Source: Streptomyces hyderabadensis
GTDB taxonomy: Bacteria > Actinomycetota > Actinomycetes > Streptomycetales > Streptomycetaceae
DNA length: 64,000 nucleotides
Assembly: GCF_020404845.1 (NCBI RefSeq)
Contig: NZ_JAIOJZ010000029.1
Location: 30,672-94,671, forward strand
Direction: 5' to 3'
Shown here: positions 1 through 9,234 of the stretch, piece by piece
How positions within the stretch are numbered: the first letter of the stretch is position 1
Layout of the letters: each line of letters opens with the position of its first letter
The notes under the pieces: model-generated
Told to the model about the DNA's origin: nothing
The model's database searches: none
What the model saw: only the letters and a program-made list of their open reading frames with translations
Position numbers and translations under genes: made by a program

Positions 1-549
<549 letters not shown>

Positions 550-552
550 GGC

Positions 553-849
553 TTACTCCTCCCCCAGGATCTGCGGCACCTTGAAACGCTGCTGCTCCTG
601 GGCCGGGGCGCCGGACAGCGCCTGCTCGGGCGTGAGCGACGGACGGACCTCGTCCGGCCGCATGACGTTCGTCAGCGGGAGCGGGTGCGAGGTCGGCGGT
701 ACGTCTTGGTCGGCGACCTCGCTGACGCGGGCGACCGCGCCGATGATGTCGTCCAGCTGTCCCGCGAAGTGCTCGAGCTCTTCGGGCTTCAGCTCCAGAC
801 GCGCCAGCCGGGCGAGGTGGGCGACCTCCTCGCGCGTGATGCCAGGCAT
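553..849 (-). CDS. gatC: Glu-tRNA(Gln)/Asp-tRNA(Asn) amidotransferase subunit C
   Basis: GatC is the small subunit that wraps and stabilises GatA in the GatCAB complex. The 98-residue protein begins MPGITREEVAHLARLARLEL, the usual GatC N-terminus, and ends in a GatC-like C-terminal tail. The length equals the family norm. The frame stays open upstream to 927, but that extension is proline- and histidine-rich and unlike GatC, so the ATG at 849 is preferred. It is the first gene of the leftward gatC-gatA unit; its promoter should lie in the 850-967 gap. Confidence 0.97.
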   Translation of the reverse strand: MPGITREEVAHLARLARLELKPEELEHFAGQLDDIIGAVARVSEVADQDVPPTSHPLPLTNVMRPDEVRPSLTPEQALSGAPAQEQQRFKVPQILGEE

Positions 850-967
850 GCAGCGTTCCTCTGGGTGAGTGTGTGGTCGGGGCAGCTCGGCCGGGACAAG
901 TGGCTTGTCCCCGTCGATTCGGCCCAATCGGTTTGGCCCAATCCTATGGGGCCGGGCCCCGTGGCCG

Positions 968-1486
968 TTAAACGGTTTCCGCCGGGGTGGCTCCGCCGCG
1001 CCGCGCGTCCCAGGCGGTGCTGCGCAGGAAGTGGTTGTCGTAGAGCTCCTGGACCTCCAGCAGGCTCTCCCGGGTGGCCTCGCCGAGGGCGATGCGCTGG
1101 AGGTGGCGGAAGTACTCGAAGCGCTCGACGCCCGGCGTGAGCACGATGAGCAGGTCGGCGTCGGCCCCGGGCACGGCGGCGAAGGCGTGGGGCTTGCCGG
1201 GCGGGACGACGACCAGGTCGCCGGGGCCCGCGGTGAGCACCTCGTCGCCGGAGAGGACCTCGGCGGCGCCGTCGAGGAGGAAGAACATCTCGGCGGAGTT
1301 GTCGTGCCAGTGGGGCGCGGCGCCGTCGGCGCCGGCAGTGAGGGTGACGCGCTGGGTGGACAGGGCGCCGCCGGTGGAACTGCTGTCGGCCAGCAGGCGC
1401 ACGGTGGCGGGCGCGCGGCCGACGACCTCGGCCTCGGCCTCGCGGACGACCACGGACTCGTCGAACTTCGGGATGAACAGCGACAT
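968..1486 (-). CDS. cupin-domain protein
   Basis: A 172-residue single-domain cupin. Metal-ligand candidates of cupin motif 1 are His59, His61 and Glu66 (HWHDNSAE), and motif 2 carries His100 in PPGKPHAF. The substrate cannot be told from sequence; small cupins include dioxygenases, isomerases and non-enzymatic binders. An AGGGGG-type ribosome site precedes the ATG at 1486. The gene lies 32 bases after the DUF4267 gene on the same strand, so both are probably in one unit under the divergent TetR regulator. Confidence 0.85.
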   Translation of the reverse strand: MSLFIPKFDESVVVREAEAEVVGRAPATVRLLADSSSTGGALSTQRVTLTAGADGAAPHWHDNSAEMFFLLDGAAEVLSGDEVLTAGPGDLVVVPPGKPHAFAAVPGADADLLIVLTPGVERFEYFRHLQRIALGEATRESLLEVQELYDNHFLRSTAWDARRGGATPAETV

Positions 1487-1518
1487 TCTCGAAACCCCCT
1501 GAAGACGAATGGGCGTAC

Positions 1519-1890
1519 TCAGACCGCGAAGAGCAGTCCGGCACTGATCAGGACAACGACCGCGGTGGCGAAGTGGATCCCGAAGGCCACCGCTTTCGCA
1601 CCCCCGTGGCGCAGCACTATGAGCGTGTCGGCGAGCGGGATCAGGGCGACGCAGAGCATGAACCACGCCTCGGGGCGGGCGCCGGCGAAGGCCAGCAGCA
1701 CCAGGCCCACCACCCCGAACGTGCCGTCCCTGACTCCCTTGATCGTCAGGTAGGCCGCGGCGTCGCCGCCGGGGTCGGCCGGAGCGCCGTAGCCGGCGGC
1801 GGCCGGGCCGGGCTGGAACAGGAAGCGGTACCCCAGGAACAGGCAGAACAGGTTGAGCACGATGGCCAGGGTGTAGGCGGCGACGGTCAT
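1519..1890 (-). CDS. DUF4267-type small membrane protein
   Basis: A 123-residue protein with about four hydrophobic segments, matching the DUF4267 family as I know it; its function is unknown. The ATG at 1890 is chosen because AAGGAG lies five bases upstream, while the GTG at 1896 would overlap that ribosome site. It is the first gene of a leftward pair with the cupin gene and is divergent from a TetR gene, with operator-like palindromes in the 89-base gap. This arrangement suggests repression by that TetR protein. Confidence 0.8.
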   Translation of the reverse strand: MTVAAYTLAIVLNLFCLFLGYRFLFQPGPAAAGYGAPADPGGDAAAYLTIKGVRDGTFGVVGLVLLAFAGARPEAWFMLCVALIPLADTLIVLRHGGAKAVAFGIHFATAVVVLISAGLLFAV

Positions 1891-1906
1891 GACCACTCCT
1901 TGGTTG

Positions 1907-1969
1907 CTAGCAGCGCTAGGGACAAGAGTGACGCTAGCAGAGCGACGACAGGATGACTAGCGCTGCTAG
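1907..1969. promoter_or_regulatory. paired TetR operator-like palindromes
   Basis: CTAGCAGCGCTAG at 1907-1919 and its exact reverse complement CTAGCGCTGCTAG at 1957-1969 frame the gap between the DUF4267 gene and the TetR gene. Each copy is itself a palindrome (CTAGC, three bases, GCTAG). A partial copy, CGCTAGCAG, lies at 1932-1940. The layout fits an autoregulating TetR repressor controlling both directions. Confidence 0.7.
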
Positions 1970-1979
1970 AGTTCGAGTC

Positions 1980-2570
1980 ATGACGATCCAGACGCGCCGG
2001 GAGCGCGAACGAGCGGAACGCGAGCGGCTGATCGTGACGGCCGCGCGGGACCTGGCCGAGGCGGAGGGCTGGGACGCGGTCACCACCCGCCGGCTGGCCG
2101 CCGAGATCGAGTACAGCCAGCCGGTCCTGTACAGCCACTTCAAGGGCAAGGGCGCGATCATGGCGGCGGTCGCGGTCCGGGGCTGCGAGGAGCTGACGGC
2201 GGACCTGCGGGCGTCGACCGCGGCGGCCGAGGGCGCGCACGCCAGGCTGGCGGCGGTGGGCCGGGCGTACACGGACTTCGGACGGCGGCGGCCCGCGCTC
2301 TACGACGCGATGTTCACGCACCTGGTGGACCTGCCGTTCGCCACGCCCGAGGCGCCGGCGCCCCTTCAGGAGGCGTTCGGCGAGCTGCTGAAGGCGGTCG
2401 AGCCGGTCGCCCACGAGGGCGACGACCTGGGCCTGCTCACGGAGACGTTCTGGGCGGGACTGCACGGCCTGGTGACCCTGATGCGCAGCGGCCGCCTGCC
2501 CCGGGAGGCGCACGACCGCCGGCTCGCCCTGCTGATCGAGCGCTTCGCCCCGCGGGCCACGACGGACTGA
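1980..2570 (+). CDS. TetR-family transcriptional regulator
   Basis: A 196-residue regulator. A basic N-terminal stretch is followed by a TetR helix-turn-helix at about residues 30-60 (VTTRRLAAEIEYSQPVLYSH), then a helical ligand-binding and dimerisation half. The ATG at 1980 is preferred over the upstream frame opening at 1953, because an earlier start would run through the operator-like sequence. It is divergent from the DUF4267-cupin pair, so that pair is its likely target. The ligand is unknown. Confidence 0.9.
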   Translation: MTIQTRRERERAERERLIVTAARDLAEAEGWDAVTTRRLAAEIEYSQPVLYSHFKGKGAIMAAVAVRGCEELTADLRASTAAAEGAHARLAAVGRAYTDFGRRRPALYDAMFTHLVDLPFATPEAPAPLQEAFGELLKAVEPVAHEGDDLGLLTETFWAGLHGLVTLMRSGRLPREAHDRRLALLIERFAPRATTD

Positions 2571-2645
2571 CTGGCGCGGAGGCAGCGCGGCGCCGACCCC
2601 CGCCGTTCGGCCCGGTGGGCGGTGCCGCGGTGCCCGGGGGCCGGG

Positions 2646-4874
2646 TCAGTCGTCGGTCGCCGCCGCGGGCAGTGCGGCGGCCGCGCGCACCCAGCCCCGG
2701 GAGCCGCGGGCGAGCAGCCAGGCGGTGGTCTCCTCCGGGGGCATCGCGGCCGCGACCAGCCAGCCCTGTACGGCGTCGCAGCCGAGGTCCCGCAGGCGTT
2801 CCCAGGTCTCGTCGTCCTCCACGCCCTCGGCGACGACGAGCAGTCCGAGCGAGTGGGCGAGGTCGACGGTGCAGCGCACGATCTCGGCGTCCTCGTTGTC
2901 GATGGCCAGCCGGGCCACGAAGGAGCGGTCGATCTTCAGCTCGCTGACGGGGAGCCTGCGCAGGTGGACGAGGGAGGAGTAACCGGTGCCGAAGTCGTCC
3001 AGGGACATCTTCACGCCGTGCCCGGTCAGCGCGTTGAGGGTGTCGGCCGCCCGCTGCGGGTCCTCCAGGAGGACGTGCTCGGTGATCTCGAGTTGGAGCG
3101 CTCCCGCGGGGACTCCGTGCCGGGCGAGCCGGGCGGCCACCGAGCCCGCGAAGCCGGGGGTGTGCACGTCACGCGGGGAGACGTTGACCGCGACCGGCAC
3201 GAACAGCCCCTGCGCGCGCCACCGGGCGACCTGCCCGAGCGCCGTCTCCAGTACGTACTCGGTGAGGTGGGGCATCAGCCCGGAGGACTCGGCGATCGCT
3301 ATGAACTCGTCCGGCGGCACCCTGCCCCGCTCCGGGTGCACCCAGCGCACCAGCGCCTCCAGGCCCGCCACCTGGCCGTCGAAGCGGACCTTGGGCTGGT
3401 AGTGCAGCTGGACCTCGTGGGCGTCCAGGGCCCGGCGCAGGTCGCCGAGGAGGCCGAGCCGGTCGGGGGTGTTGGAGTCCCGCTTGGACTCGTAGACCTC
3501 CACGCCGGTGCGGTCCCGCTTCGCCTGGTACATCGCCACGTCGGCGCGGCGCAGCAGTCCCTCGGCGTCCAGCGCGTGGTCGGGGAAGACGGCGACACCG
3601 GCACTGGCCTCCAGGACCAGGGTGAGACCGTCCAGGTCCATCGGGGAACTGAGCGCGCCCACCAGGCTCCGGGCGATCCGGGTCGCCGACGTGGTGGAGT
3701 CGGCGACCGGCAGTAAGACGGCGAACTCGTCGCCGCCCAGCCGCGCGGCCTCCGCCCCGCGCGGCAGGGCCTGCCGCAGCCGGTCGGCGGTCTGCAGCAG
3801 CAGCCGGTCGCCGGCGAGGTGTCCGAGCGTGTCGTTGACCGACCGGAAACGGTCGAGGTCGATCAGCATCAGGGCGGCGCGGGCGCCGATGCGCTCGGCG
3901 TCGTCCAGCGCGGTCCAGGTGCGCTCCAGCAGCCACTGCCGGTTGGGCAGGCCGGTGAGCGGGTCGCGCAACTGCTCCTCGGCGCGGGCACGGGCGATCC
4001 ACAGCGTGGAGTCGAGGGCGATGAGCGGGATGGCGAACAGCGGCAGCAGCAGCGGCTTGGCCACGGCGACGACGCAGACCAGCGGGGCGATGCCGAGCAG
4101 GGCGACCGCGACCAGGCCCTGTCTGACCAGGGCGGTGCGGGCGACGGTGGGCAGACCGGGGCGCGGGGTCTGCAGGTACCACAGCAGGGCGCGGGTGACG
4201 GCGAGGTAGGCGACGGCCACCAGCGCCACCTTGGGGGCCGCGTACACCCCCCAGGTGGCGGGGTCCCAGGGGCGCTCCACGGAGGGAACGGAGCCGCAGA
4301 CGCCGAGGACCAGGGCACCCGCGGCGATGCCGAGGATGTCCACCGCGCCGTGCAGGACGCCCTGCCGCCAGCGGCCCCGGCGGGCTATGCCGACCAGGAC
4401 GACGACGGTGAGGCTGACCATGCCGGCCGGGACCCAGCCGTACAGCAGCAGGACGGCGAGGGTGAGGGCGGCGCCCGAGCCGGTGCCGCCCCACCAGCGG
4501 GAGCGGCCGAGCATCACCAGGTGGCCGACGACGATGCCGGCCAGCACCGCCAGGGACCAGCCGACGGTGCCGGACGGGAAGAGCGCGTGGCCGTCGCTGA
4601 ACGCCCGGTAGAAACCGGCGCCCAGGACGAAGGCCGCGGTCGCCACGACCGCCGCGGGCAACGCGGGCCAGGACAGGTGCCGTTCGGCGTCCGCGTCGGC
4701 CGGACCGTGGAGGTGTCCGGTGGTGTGGCCGGTGGCCTGCGGCACGCGGGTGCCCGCCACGGGATGCGGGACGCCACCATCGCGTTGCCCGAGCCGCCGG
4801 CTCACGTGCCACGCGCCCACCATGCGACGCAGGCTCAGCCGTGAGCCCGCGGCGGCGCTCTCGGTCGGTTCCAT
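2646..4874 (-). CDS. rmdB: membrane GGDEF-EAL cyclic-di-GMP protein, RmdB-like
   Basis: A 742-residue protein. After a short cytoplasmic start come several membrane segments (about residues 65-290), then a GGDEF domain with intact GGDEF at 380-384, then an EAL domain with EAL at 506-508 and DDFGTGYSS further on. Architecture and position beside ligA and gatC match S. coelicolor RmdB (SCO5495), a cyclic-di-GMP phosphodiesterase affecting colony development; orthology is inferred from memory. The intact GGDEF means cyclase activity cannot be excluded. The ATG at 4874 has AGAGGGA five bases upstream; the open frame further up lacks Streptomyces coding character. Leu387, three residues after GGDEF, is encoded by TTA (complement of 3714-3716), which makes translation dependent on the bldA tRNA. 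Confidence 0.93.
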   Translation of the reverse strand: MEPTESAAAGSRLSLRRMVGAWHVSRRLGQRDGGVPHPVAGTRVPQATGHTTGHLHGPADADAERHLSWPALPAAVVATAAFVLGAGFYRAFSDGHALFPSGTVGWSLAVLAGIVVGHLVMLGRSRWWGGTGSGAALTLAVLLLYGWVPAGMVSLTVVVLVGIARRGRWRQGVLHGAVDILGIAAGALVLGVCGSVPSVERPWDPATWGVYAAPKVALVAVAYLAVTRALLWYLQTPRPGLPTVARTALVRQGLVAVALLGIAPLVCVVAVAKPLLLPLFAIPLIALDSTLWIARARAEEQLRDPLTGLPNRQWLLERTWTALDDAERIGARAALMLIDLDRFRSVNDTLGHLAGDRLLLQTADRLRQALPRGAEAARLGGDEFAVLLPVADSTTSATRIARSLVGALSSPMDLDGLTLVLEASAGVAVFPDHALDAEGLLRRADVAMYQAKRDRTGVEVYESKRDSNTPDRLGLLGDLRRALDAHEVQLHYQPKVRFDGQVAGLEALVRWVHPERGRVPPDEFIAIAESSGLMPHLTEYVLETALGQVARWRAQGLFVPVAVNVSPRDVHTPGFAGSVAARLARHGVPAGALQLEITEHVLLEDPQRAADTLNALTGHGVKMSLDDFGTGYSSLVHLRRLPVSELKIDRSFVARLAIDNEDAEIVRCTVDLAHSLGLLVVAEGVEDDETWERLRDLGCDAVQGWLVAAAMPPEETTAWLLARGSRGWVRAAAALPAAATDD

Positions 4875-5131
4875 TCCCGTCCCTCTCACAGCCGGCGGTG
4901 CCCACGCCACGCGGCCCCCGCCTCGACCACCTTCAACGGCTCCGCGTGGGAGACCCCTTCCCCTGTCGCTCGGGGCAGGGGGGTGCCCCGGCCGCAGCTG
5001 GGCACGGCGGGCGCACACCTCAACAGTAGGCCGCGGAAGGCTTCCAGGGGCACTGGTCGTCGACGGTTGCCCGAATGCCACCCGGCCACCCGTATGCATC
5101 TGATATGCGCCGATCGGGTGGCCTTCAACCG

Positions 5132-7339
5132 CTATTCCTCGGCCGAAAGCGCGACATCCGCCGCCGCTTCGGGTCCTTGTTCGAGCAGCACGGCGAAACC
5201 GTCCTCGTTCAGAACCGGCACTTTCAGTTGCATCGCCTTGTCGTACTTCGAACCCGGGTTGTCACCGACCACGACGAACGACGTCTTCTTGGACACCGAT
5301 CCGGTCACTTTGGCGCCCCTGCTCTGGAGGGCGTCCTTGGCTCCGTCCCGGGTGAACTTCTCCAGGGTGCCGGTGACGACGACGGTGAGCCCTTCGAGCG
5401 GGCGCGGCCCCTCGTCCTCCCCCGTCGACCGGTCCTCCAACGGCACCCCGGCCGCCTTCCACTTGCGGACGATCTCGCGGTGCCAGTCCACCGCGAACCA
5501 CTCCTTGACCGCGGTGGCGATGGTGCCGCCGACCCCGTCCGTGCTCGCCAGCTCCTCCTCGGAGGCCTGCTCGATGCGGTCGATGGAGCGGAACTCGCGG
5601 GCGAGGGCCTGGGCGGCGACCGGTCCGACGTAGCGGATGGAGAGGCCGTTGATGAAGCGGGCCAGCGGGCGGGTCTTGGCCTCCTCGATGTGCCTGAGCA
5701 GCGCGAGGGTGTTCTTCTTCGGCTCGCCCTCCTTGTTGGCGAAGACCGTGGCGATCTTCTCCTCGCCGGTCTTGGGGTCGCGCTTGGGCAGCCCGCTGTC
5801 GGGGTCGAGGACGTACGCCTTGATGGGCAGCAGCTTCTCGACGGTGAGGTCGAAGAGGTCGCCCTCGTCCACCAGGGGCGGCTCGGACGGCTCCAGCGGG
5901 CCGGTGAGCGCGGCCGCCACGACGCCGCCGAAGTGCTCGATGTCCAGGCACTCCCGGCCCGCGAGGTAGGCGACCCGCTCGCGCAACTGGGCCGGGCAGG
6001 CGCGGGCGTTGGGACAGCGGAGGTCGATGTCGCCCTCCTTCATGGCCTTCAGCGGCGTCCCGCACTCGGGGCACTTCGCCGGCATCACGAACTCCCGCTC
6101 GCTGCCGTCCCTGAGGTCGGCCACCGGCCCCAGGATCTCCGGGATCACGTCACCAGCCTTGCGCAGCACCACGGTGTCGCCGATGAGCACGCCCTTGGCC
6201 TTGACGACCTCCTGGTTGTGCAGGGTGGCGAACTCCACCTCGCTGCCGGCCACGGTCACCGGCTCGACCTGCGCGTACGGCGTGACGCGGCCGGTGCGGC
6301 CGACGCCCACCTTGATGTCGACCAGCTTGGTGTTGACCTCCTCCGGCGCGTACTTGTAGGCGATGGCCCAGCGGGGCGCGCGGGCGGTGGAGCCGAGCCG
6401 GCCCTGGAGGCGGATCTCGTCGAGCTTGACGACGACACCGTCGATCTCGTGGGCGACGGAGTGCCGGTTCTCGCCGTAGTAGGCGATGAAGTCCCGTACC
6501 CCGTCCAGGCCGTCGACCACCCGGTTGTGCGGGGAGGTGGGCAGGCCCCAGGTCTTGAGCAGGTCGTACGCCTGGGAGAGGCGGGTCATGCCCGAGTACC
6601 CCTCCAGGATGCCGATGCCGTGGACCACCATGTGCAGTGGCCGGGAGGCGGTGACGCGCGGGTCCTTCTGGCGCAGCGAACCGGCCGCGGCGTTGCGCGC
6701 GTTGGCGAAGGGCTTGTCCCCCGCCTCGTTCAGCCGGGCGTTCAGTTCCTGGAACTTCTCCATCGGGAAGTAGACCTCGCCGCGGATCTCCACGAGGTCG
6801 GGGACCTTGTCGCCCGCCAGCCGCTCGGGGATCTCGGCGATGGTGCGGACGTTGGGCGTGATGTCCTCACCGGTGCGGCCGTCGCCGCGGGTGGCGGCGC
6901 GCACGAGGCGGCCGCGCTCGTAGGTGAGGTTGACGGCGAGTCCGTCGACCTTCAGCTCGCACAGGAAGTGGTACTCCTGCTCGCCCAGCTCGCGGGCGAT
7001 GCGCTCGAACCAGGCGGCCAGCTCGTCGTCGTTGAAGGTGTTGTCCAGGGAGAGCATCCGCGTGGGGTGCTGCACGGCCGTGAACTCGGTCGCGTAGGCA
7101 CCGGCGACCTTCTGGGTCGGGGACTCCGGGGTGCGCAGCTCCGGGTGCCGCTCCTCCAGCTCCTCCAGGGTGCGCAGCAGCCGGTCGAACTCCGCGTCGC
7201 TGACCACGGGCGCGTCGTTCACGTAGTACCGGAAGCGGTGCTCCTCGATCTGCTCGGCGAGCTGCGCGTGCCGCTCCCGCGCCTCGGCGGGCACGCTCGT
7301 CGTCTCCGCCTGCTTGTCGCCCTGCTTGTCGCCGGCCAC
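5132..7339 (-). CDS. ligA: NAD-dependent DNA ligase
   Basis: LigA seals nicks in replication and repair using NAD+. The 735-residue protein has the full family layout: N-terminal Ia domain, adenylation domain with nucleophile Lys130 in CELKVDG, OB fold, a four-cysteine zinc finger (CPECG ... CPNARACPAQ), a helix-hairpin-helix region, and a C-terminal BRCT domain from about residue 640. The start is 15 bases after the stop of the MetE-like gene, so the two are probably co-transcribed. The MetE-like/ligA/gatCA neighbourhood is also found in mycobacteria. Confidence 0.98.
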   Translation of the reverse strand: MAGDKQGDKQAETTSVPAEARERHAQLAEQIEEHRFRYYVNDAPVVSDAEFDRLLRTLEELEERHPELRTPESPTQKVAGAYATEFTAVQHPTRMLSLDNTFNDDELAAWFERIARELGEQEYHFLCELKVDGLAVNLTYERGRLVRAATRGDGRTGEDITPNVRTIAEIPERLAGDKVPDLVEIRGEVYFPMEKFQELNARLNEAGDKPFANARNAAAGSLRQKDPRVTASRPLHMVVHGIGILEGYSGMTRLSQAYDLLKTWGLPTSPHNRVVDGLDGVRDFIAYYGENRHSVAHEIDGVVVKLDEIRLQGRLGSTARAPRWAIAYKYAPEEVNTKLVDIKVGVGRTGRVTPYAQVEPVTVAGSEVEFATLHNQEVVKAKGVLIGDTVVLRKAGDVIPEILGPVADLRDGSEREFVMPAKCPECGTPLKAMKEGDIDLRCPNARACPAQLRERVAYLAGRECLDIEHFGGVVAAALTGPLEPSEPPLVDEGDLFDLTVEKLLPIKAYVLDPDSGLPKRDPKTGEEKIATVFANKEGEPKKNTLALLRHIEEAKTRPLARFINGLSIRYVGPVAAQALAREFRSIDRIEQASEEELASTDGVGGTIATAVKEWFAVDWHREIVRKWKAAGVPLEDRSTGEDEGPRPLEGLTVVVTGTLEKFTRDGAKDALQSRGAKVTGSVSKKTSFVVVGDNPGSKYDKAMQLKVPVLNEDGFAVLLEQGPEAAADVALSAEE

Positions 7340-7354
7340 CGTATCGTCCTCCCG

Positions 7355-8350
7355 TTACTCTGGGTTGTCCGCGAGAGATCTTGCCGCCCGGACGCAGTGG
7401 GCGAGCGCGCGCCGGGCGTAGTCCGGGGAGGCACCCGCGAGGCCGCACGCGGGGGTGACGGTGACCGCCTCCGCGAGCAGCTCCGGACGCAGCCCCAGCC
7501 TGCGCCACAGCGTTCTGACACCCATGACGCTACCGGCAGGGTCTGACAATGCCGTGTCCGTGCCCGGCACGACACCGGCGAAGAGCCGGGTGCCGCCCTC
7601 GACGGCCTCGCCGATCGCGTCGTCGTCACGCTCGGTGAGGAGCGAGAAGTCGAAGGAGACGCCCGCGACGCCCGCCCGGCGCAGCAGGGCGAAGGGCACG
7701 TCCGGCGCGCAGGAGTGGACCACGACGGGGCCCGCGTCGTGCGCCCCGGCGACCTCGCGGAGGGTCGCCTCCACCACCTGGCGGTCGACGGCGCGGTGGG
7801 TGCGGTAGCCGCTGGCGGTGCGGATCTGTCCGCGCAGGACCGCGGTGAGGGACGGCTCGTCGAGCTGGAGCACGGGGCGGGCGCCGGGGACGCGGCGGCG
7901 GATCTCCGCCAGGTGCAGGCGCAGGCCCTCGGCGAGCGAGGCGGCGAGGTCGCGGCAGGCGCCGGGGTCGGAGAGGACCGCCTCGCCGCCCCGCAGTTCC
8001 AGTGCGGCGGCGAGCGTCCACGGGCCGACGGCCTGGACCTTGAGCGGGCCCTCGTAGCCCTGGGTGAACTCCTCCAGGGCGTCGAGGTCCTCGCCCAGCC
8101 AGGCCCGGGCCCGCTTGGTGTCCCGGCCCGGGCGGTCGCCGAGCCGCCAGCCGCTGGGCTCCACGCGCGCGTACAGCTCGACGAGCATCCCGGCGGTGCG
8201 GCCGATCATGTCGGCGCCGGGGCCGCGGGCGGGCAGCTCGGGGAGGAAGGGGAAGTCCTCGAAGCTGCCGGTGGCGGTCTTGGCCGCCTCTCGGGCGTCG
8301 TGGCCCGGGAGGCTGCCGATGCCGGTGGCGGGGGCGAAGTCGTCGTTCAC
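7355..8350 (-). CDS. cobalamin-independent methionine synthase-like protein
   Basis: A 331-residue protein of the MetE C-terminal (COG0620) barrel type. It keeps GIGSLPG near the N-terminus, LQLDEPSL in the middle and a conserved HSC motif, consistent with zinc and thiol binding. It is much shorter than full MetE (about 750 residues), so it may act on another methyl donor or acceptor; the reaction is not certain. The start is GTG at 8350 with no ribosome site, and a TACGCT hexamer sits six bases before it, suggesting a leaderless message. It directly precedes ligA. Confidence 0.88.
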   Translation of the reverse strand: MNDDFAPATGIGSLPGHDAREAAKTATGSFEDFPFLPELPARGPGADMIGRTAGMLVELYARVEPSGWRLGDRPGRDTKRARAWLGEDLDALEEFTQGYEGPLKVQAVGPWTLAAALELRGGEAVLSDPGACRDLAASLAEGLRLHLAEIRRRVPGARPVLQLDEPSLTAVLRGQIRTASGYRTHRAVDRQVVEATLREVAGAHDAGPVVVHSCAPDVPFALLRRAGVAGVSFDFSLLTERDDDAIGEAVEGGTRLFAGVVPGTDTALSDPAGSVMGVRTLWRRLGLRPELLAEAVTVTPACGLAGASPDYARRALAHCVRAARSLADNPE

Positions 8351-8356
8351 GGGGCA

Positions 8357-8362
8357 AGCGTA
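8357..8362 (-). promoter_or_regulatory. candidate -10 of a leaderless promoter
   Basis: Read leftward, TACGCT lies six bases before the GTG start of the MetE-like gene, and no ribosome site is present. No convincing -35 is visible at 17-18 bases. This is a candidate only. Confidence 0.35.
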
Positions 8363-8414
8363 CGCAGGGGTGCGGGGCTGGATTTCGCCCCCGCCGCCCC
8401 TTCCCTGTCCCGTC

Positions 8415-8497
8415 CCCGGGGGCTGCCGCCCCCGGGCCCCCGGTTTCGGCCCTGGACGGGCCTCGTCCTCAAGCGCCGGACGGGCTGGATTTCCACT
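8415..8497. repeat. Streptomyces-type intergenic repeat
   Basis: The gap between the SDR and MetE-like genes holds a G/C-rich imperfect palindrome (about 8415-8445) followed by CGTCCTCAAGCGCCGGACGG (8464-8483). I recognise this sequence as one found in many Streptomyces intergenic regions. Only one copy is in the window, so the repeat status rests on memory. Confidence 0.5.
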
Positions 8498-8517
8498 CCG
8501 GCGTCCCGAAGCGGCCC

Positions 8518-9216
8518 TTACCGTCCCGGGCGCACCGTCAGGTCGTTGACCTCCGCGTCCCTCGGGAGGTCGAGGGCCATCAGGATGGTGGTGGCGACGG
8601 ACTCGGGGTCGATCCACTTCTCGGGGTCGTACTCCTTGCCCTCCTGCTGGTGGACCTTGGCCTGCATGGGGCTGGCGGTGCGGCCGGGGTAGACCGAGGT
8701 GACGCGGACGCCGTTCGCGTGCTCCTCCTGGCGCAGGGCGTCGGCCAGGGCCTTCAGGCCGTGCTTGGAGGCACCGTACGCGGCCCAGCCGGCGTGGGCG
8801 TTCAGGCCCGAGCCGGAGTTGACGAAGATCACCTGGCCCTGGGCGACGCGGAGCTGGGGCAGCAGCAGGCGGGTCAGCTCGGCGGGGGCGACCAGGTTGA
8901 CGTTGAGCTGGTGGAGCCAGGTCTTCGGGGTGAGGTCGCCGACCGCACCGAGGTCGACGACCCCGGCGATGTGCAGCAGCGAGTCCACCCGGTCTGGCAG
9001 AGCCTGGTGCGACAGGGCCCAGGACAGCTTGGCCGGGTCGGCGAGGTCACCGACCAGGGTCTTGGCTCCGGGGAGCGCGGCGGCCAGTTCCTTGGCGCGG
9101 CCCGCGTCGCGCGCGTGCAGCACGACTTCGTCGCCGCGCTCGTGCAGGCGGCGGGCGACGGCGGCGCCGATGCCGGAGCCCGCTCCGGTGATCACATGTG
9201 TAGCCATGCCCGCCAT
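8518..9216 (-). CDS. short-chain dehydrogenase/reductase
   Basis: A 232-residue classical SDR. The nucleotide-binding motif is TGAGSGIG near the N-terminus, and catalytic Tyr and Lys are seen in YGASK, preceded by a Ser in VNSGSG. The substrate is not predictable. ATG codons at 9216 and 9207 are both possible (MAGMATHVITG); neither has a clear ribosome site. It lies 18 bases after the LOG-like gene and is probably co-transcribed with it. Confidence 0.9.
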   Translation of the reverse strand: MAGMATHVITGAGSGIGAAVARRLHERGDEVVLHARDAGRAKELAAALPGAKTLVGDLADPAKLSWALSHQALPDRVDSLLHIAGVVDLGAVGDLTPKTWLHQLNVNLVAPAELTRLLLPQLRVAQGQVIFVNSGSGLNAHAGWAAYGASKHGLKALADALRQEEHANGVRVTSVYPGRTASPMQAKVHQQEGKEYDPEKWIDPESVATTILMALDLPRDAEVNDLTVRPGR

Positions 9217-9234
9217 GCTCGCACCACCGGCGTC

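Noticed and set aside
2646..5099. Longer start for the RmdB-like protein at 5099
   Set aside because: The added 75 residues are Arg/Gly/Pro-rich with unsuitable codon bias and no ribosome site; ATG 4874 has a good one.
5075..7546. Long open plus-strand frame opposite ligA
   Set aside because: An expected by-product of very high third-position G+C. Its translation is low-complexity and shows no family motif, while ligA on the other strand is complete.
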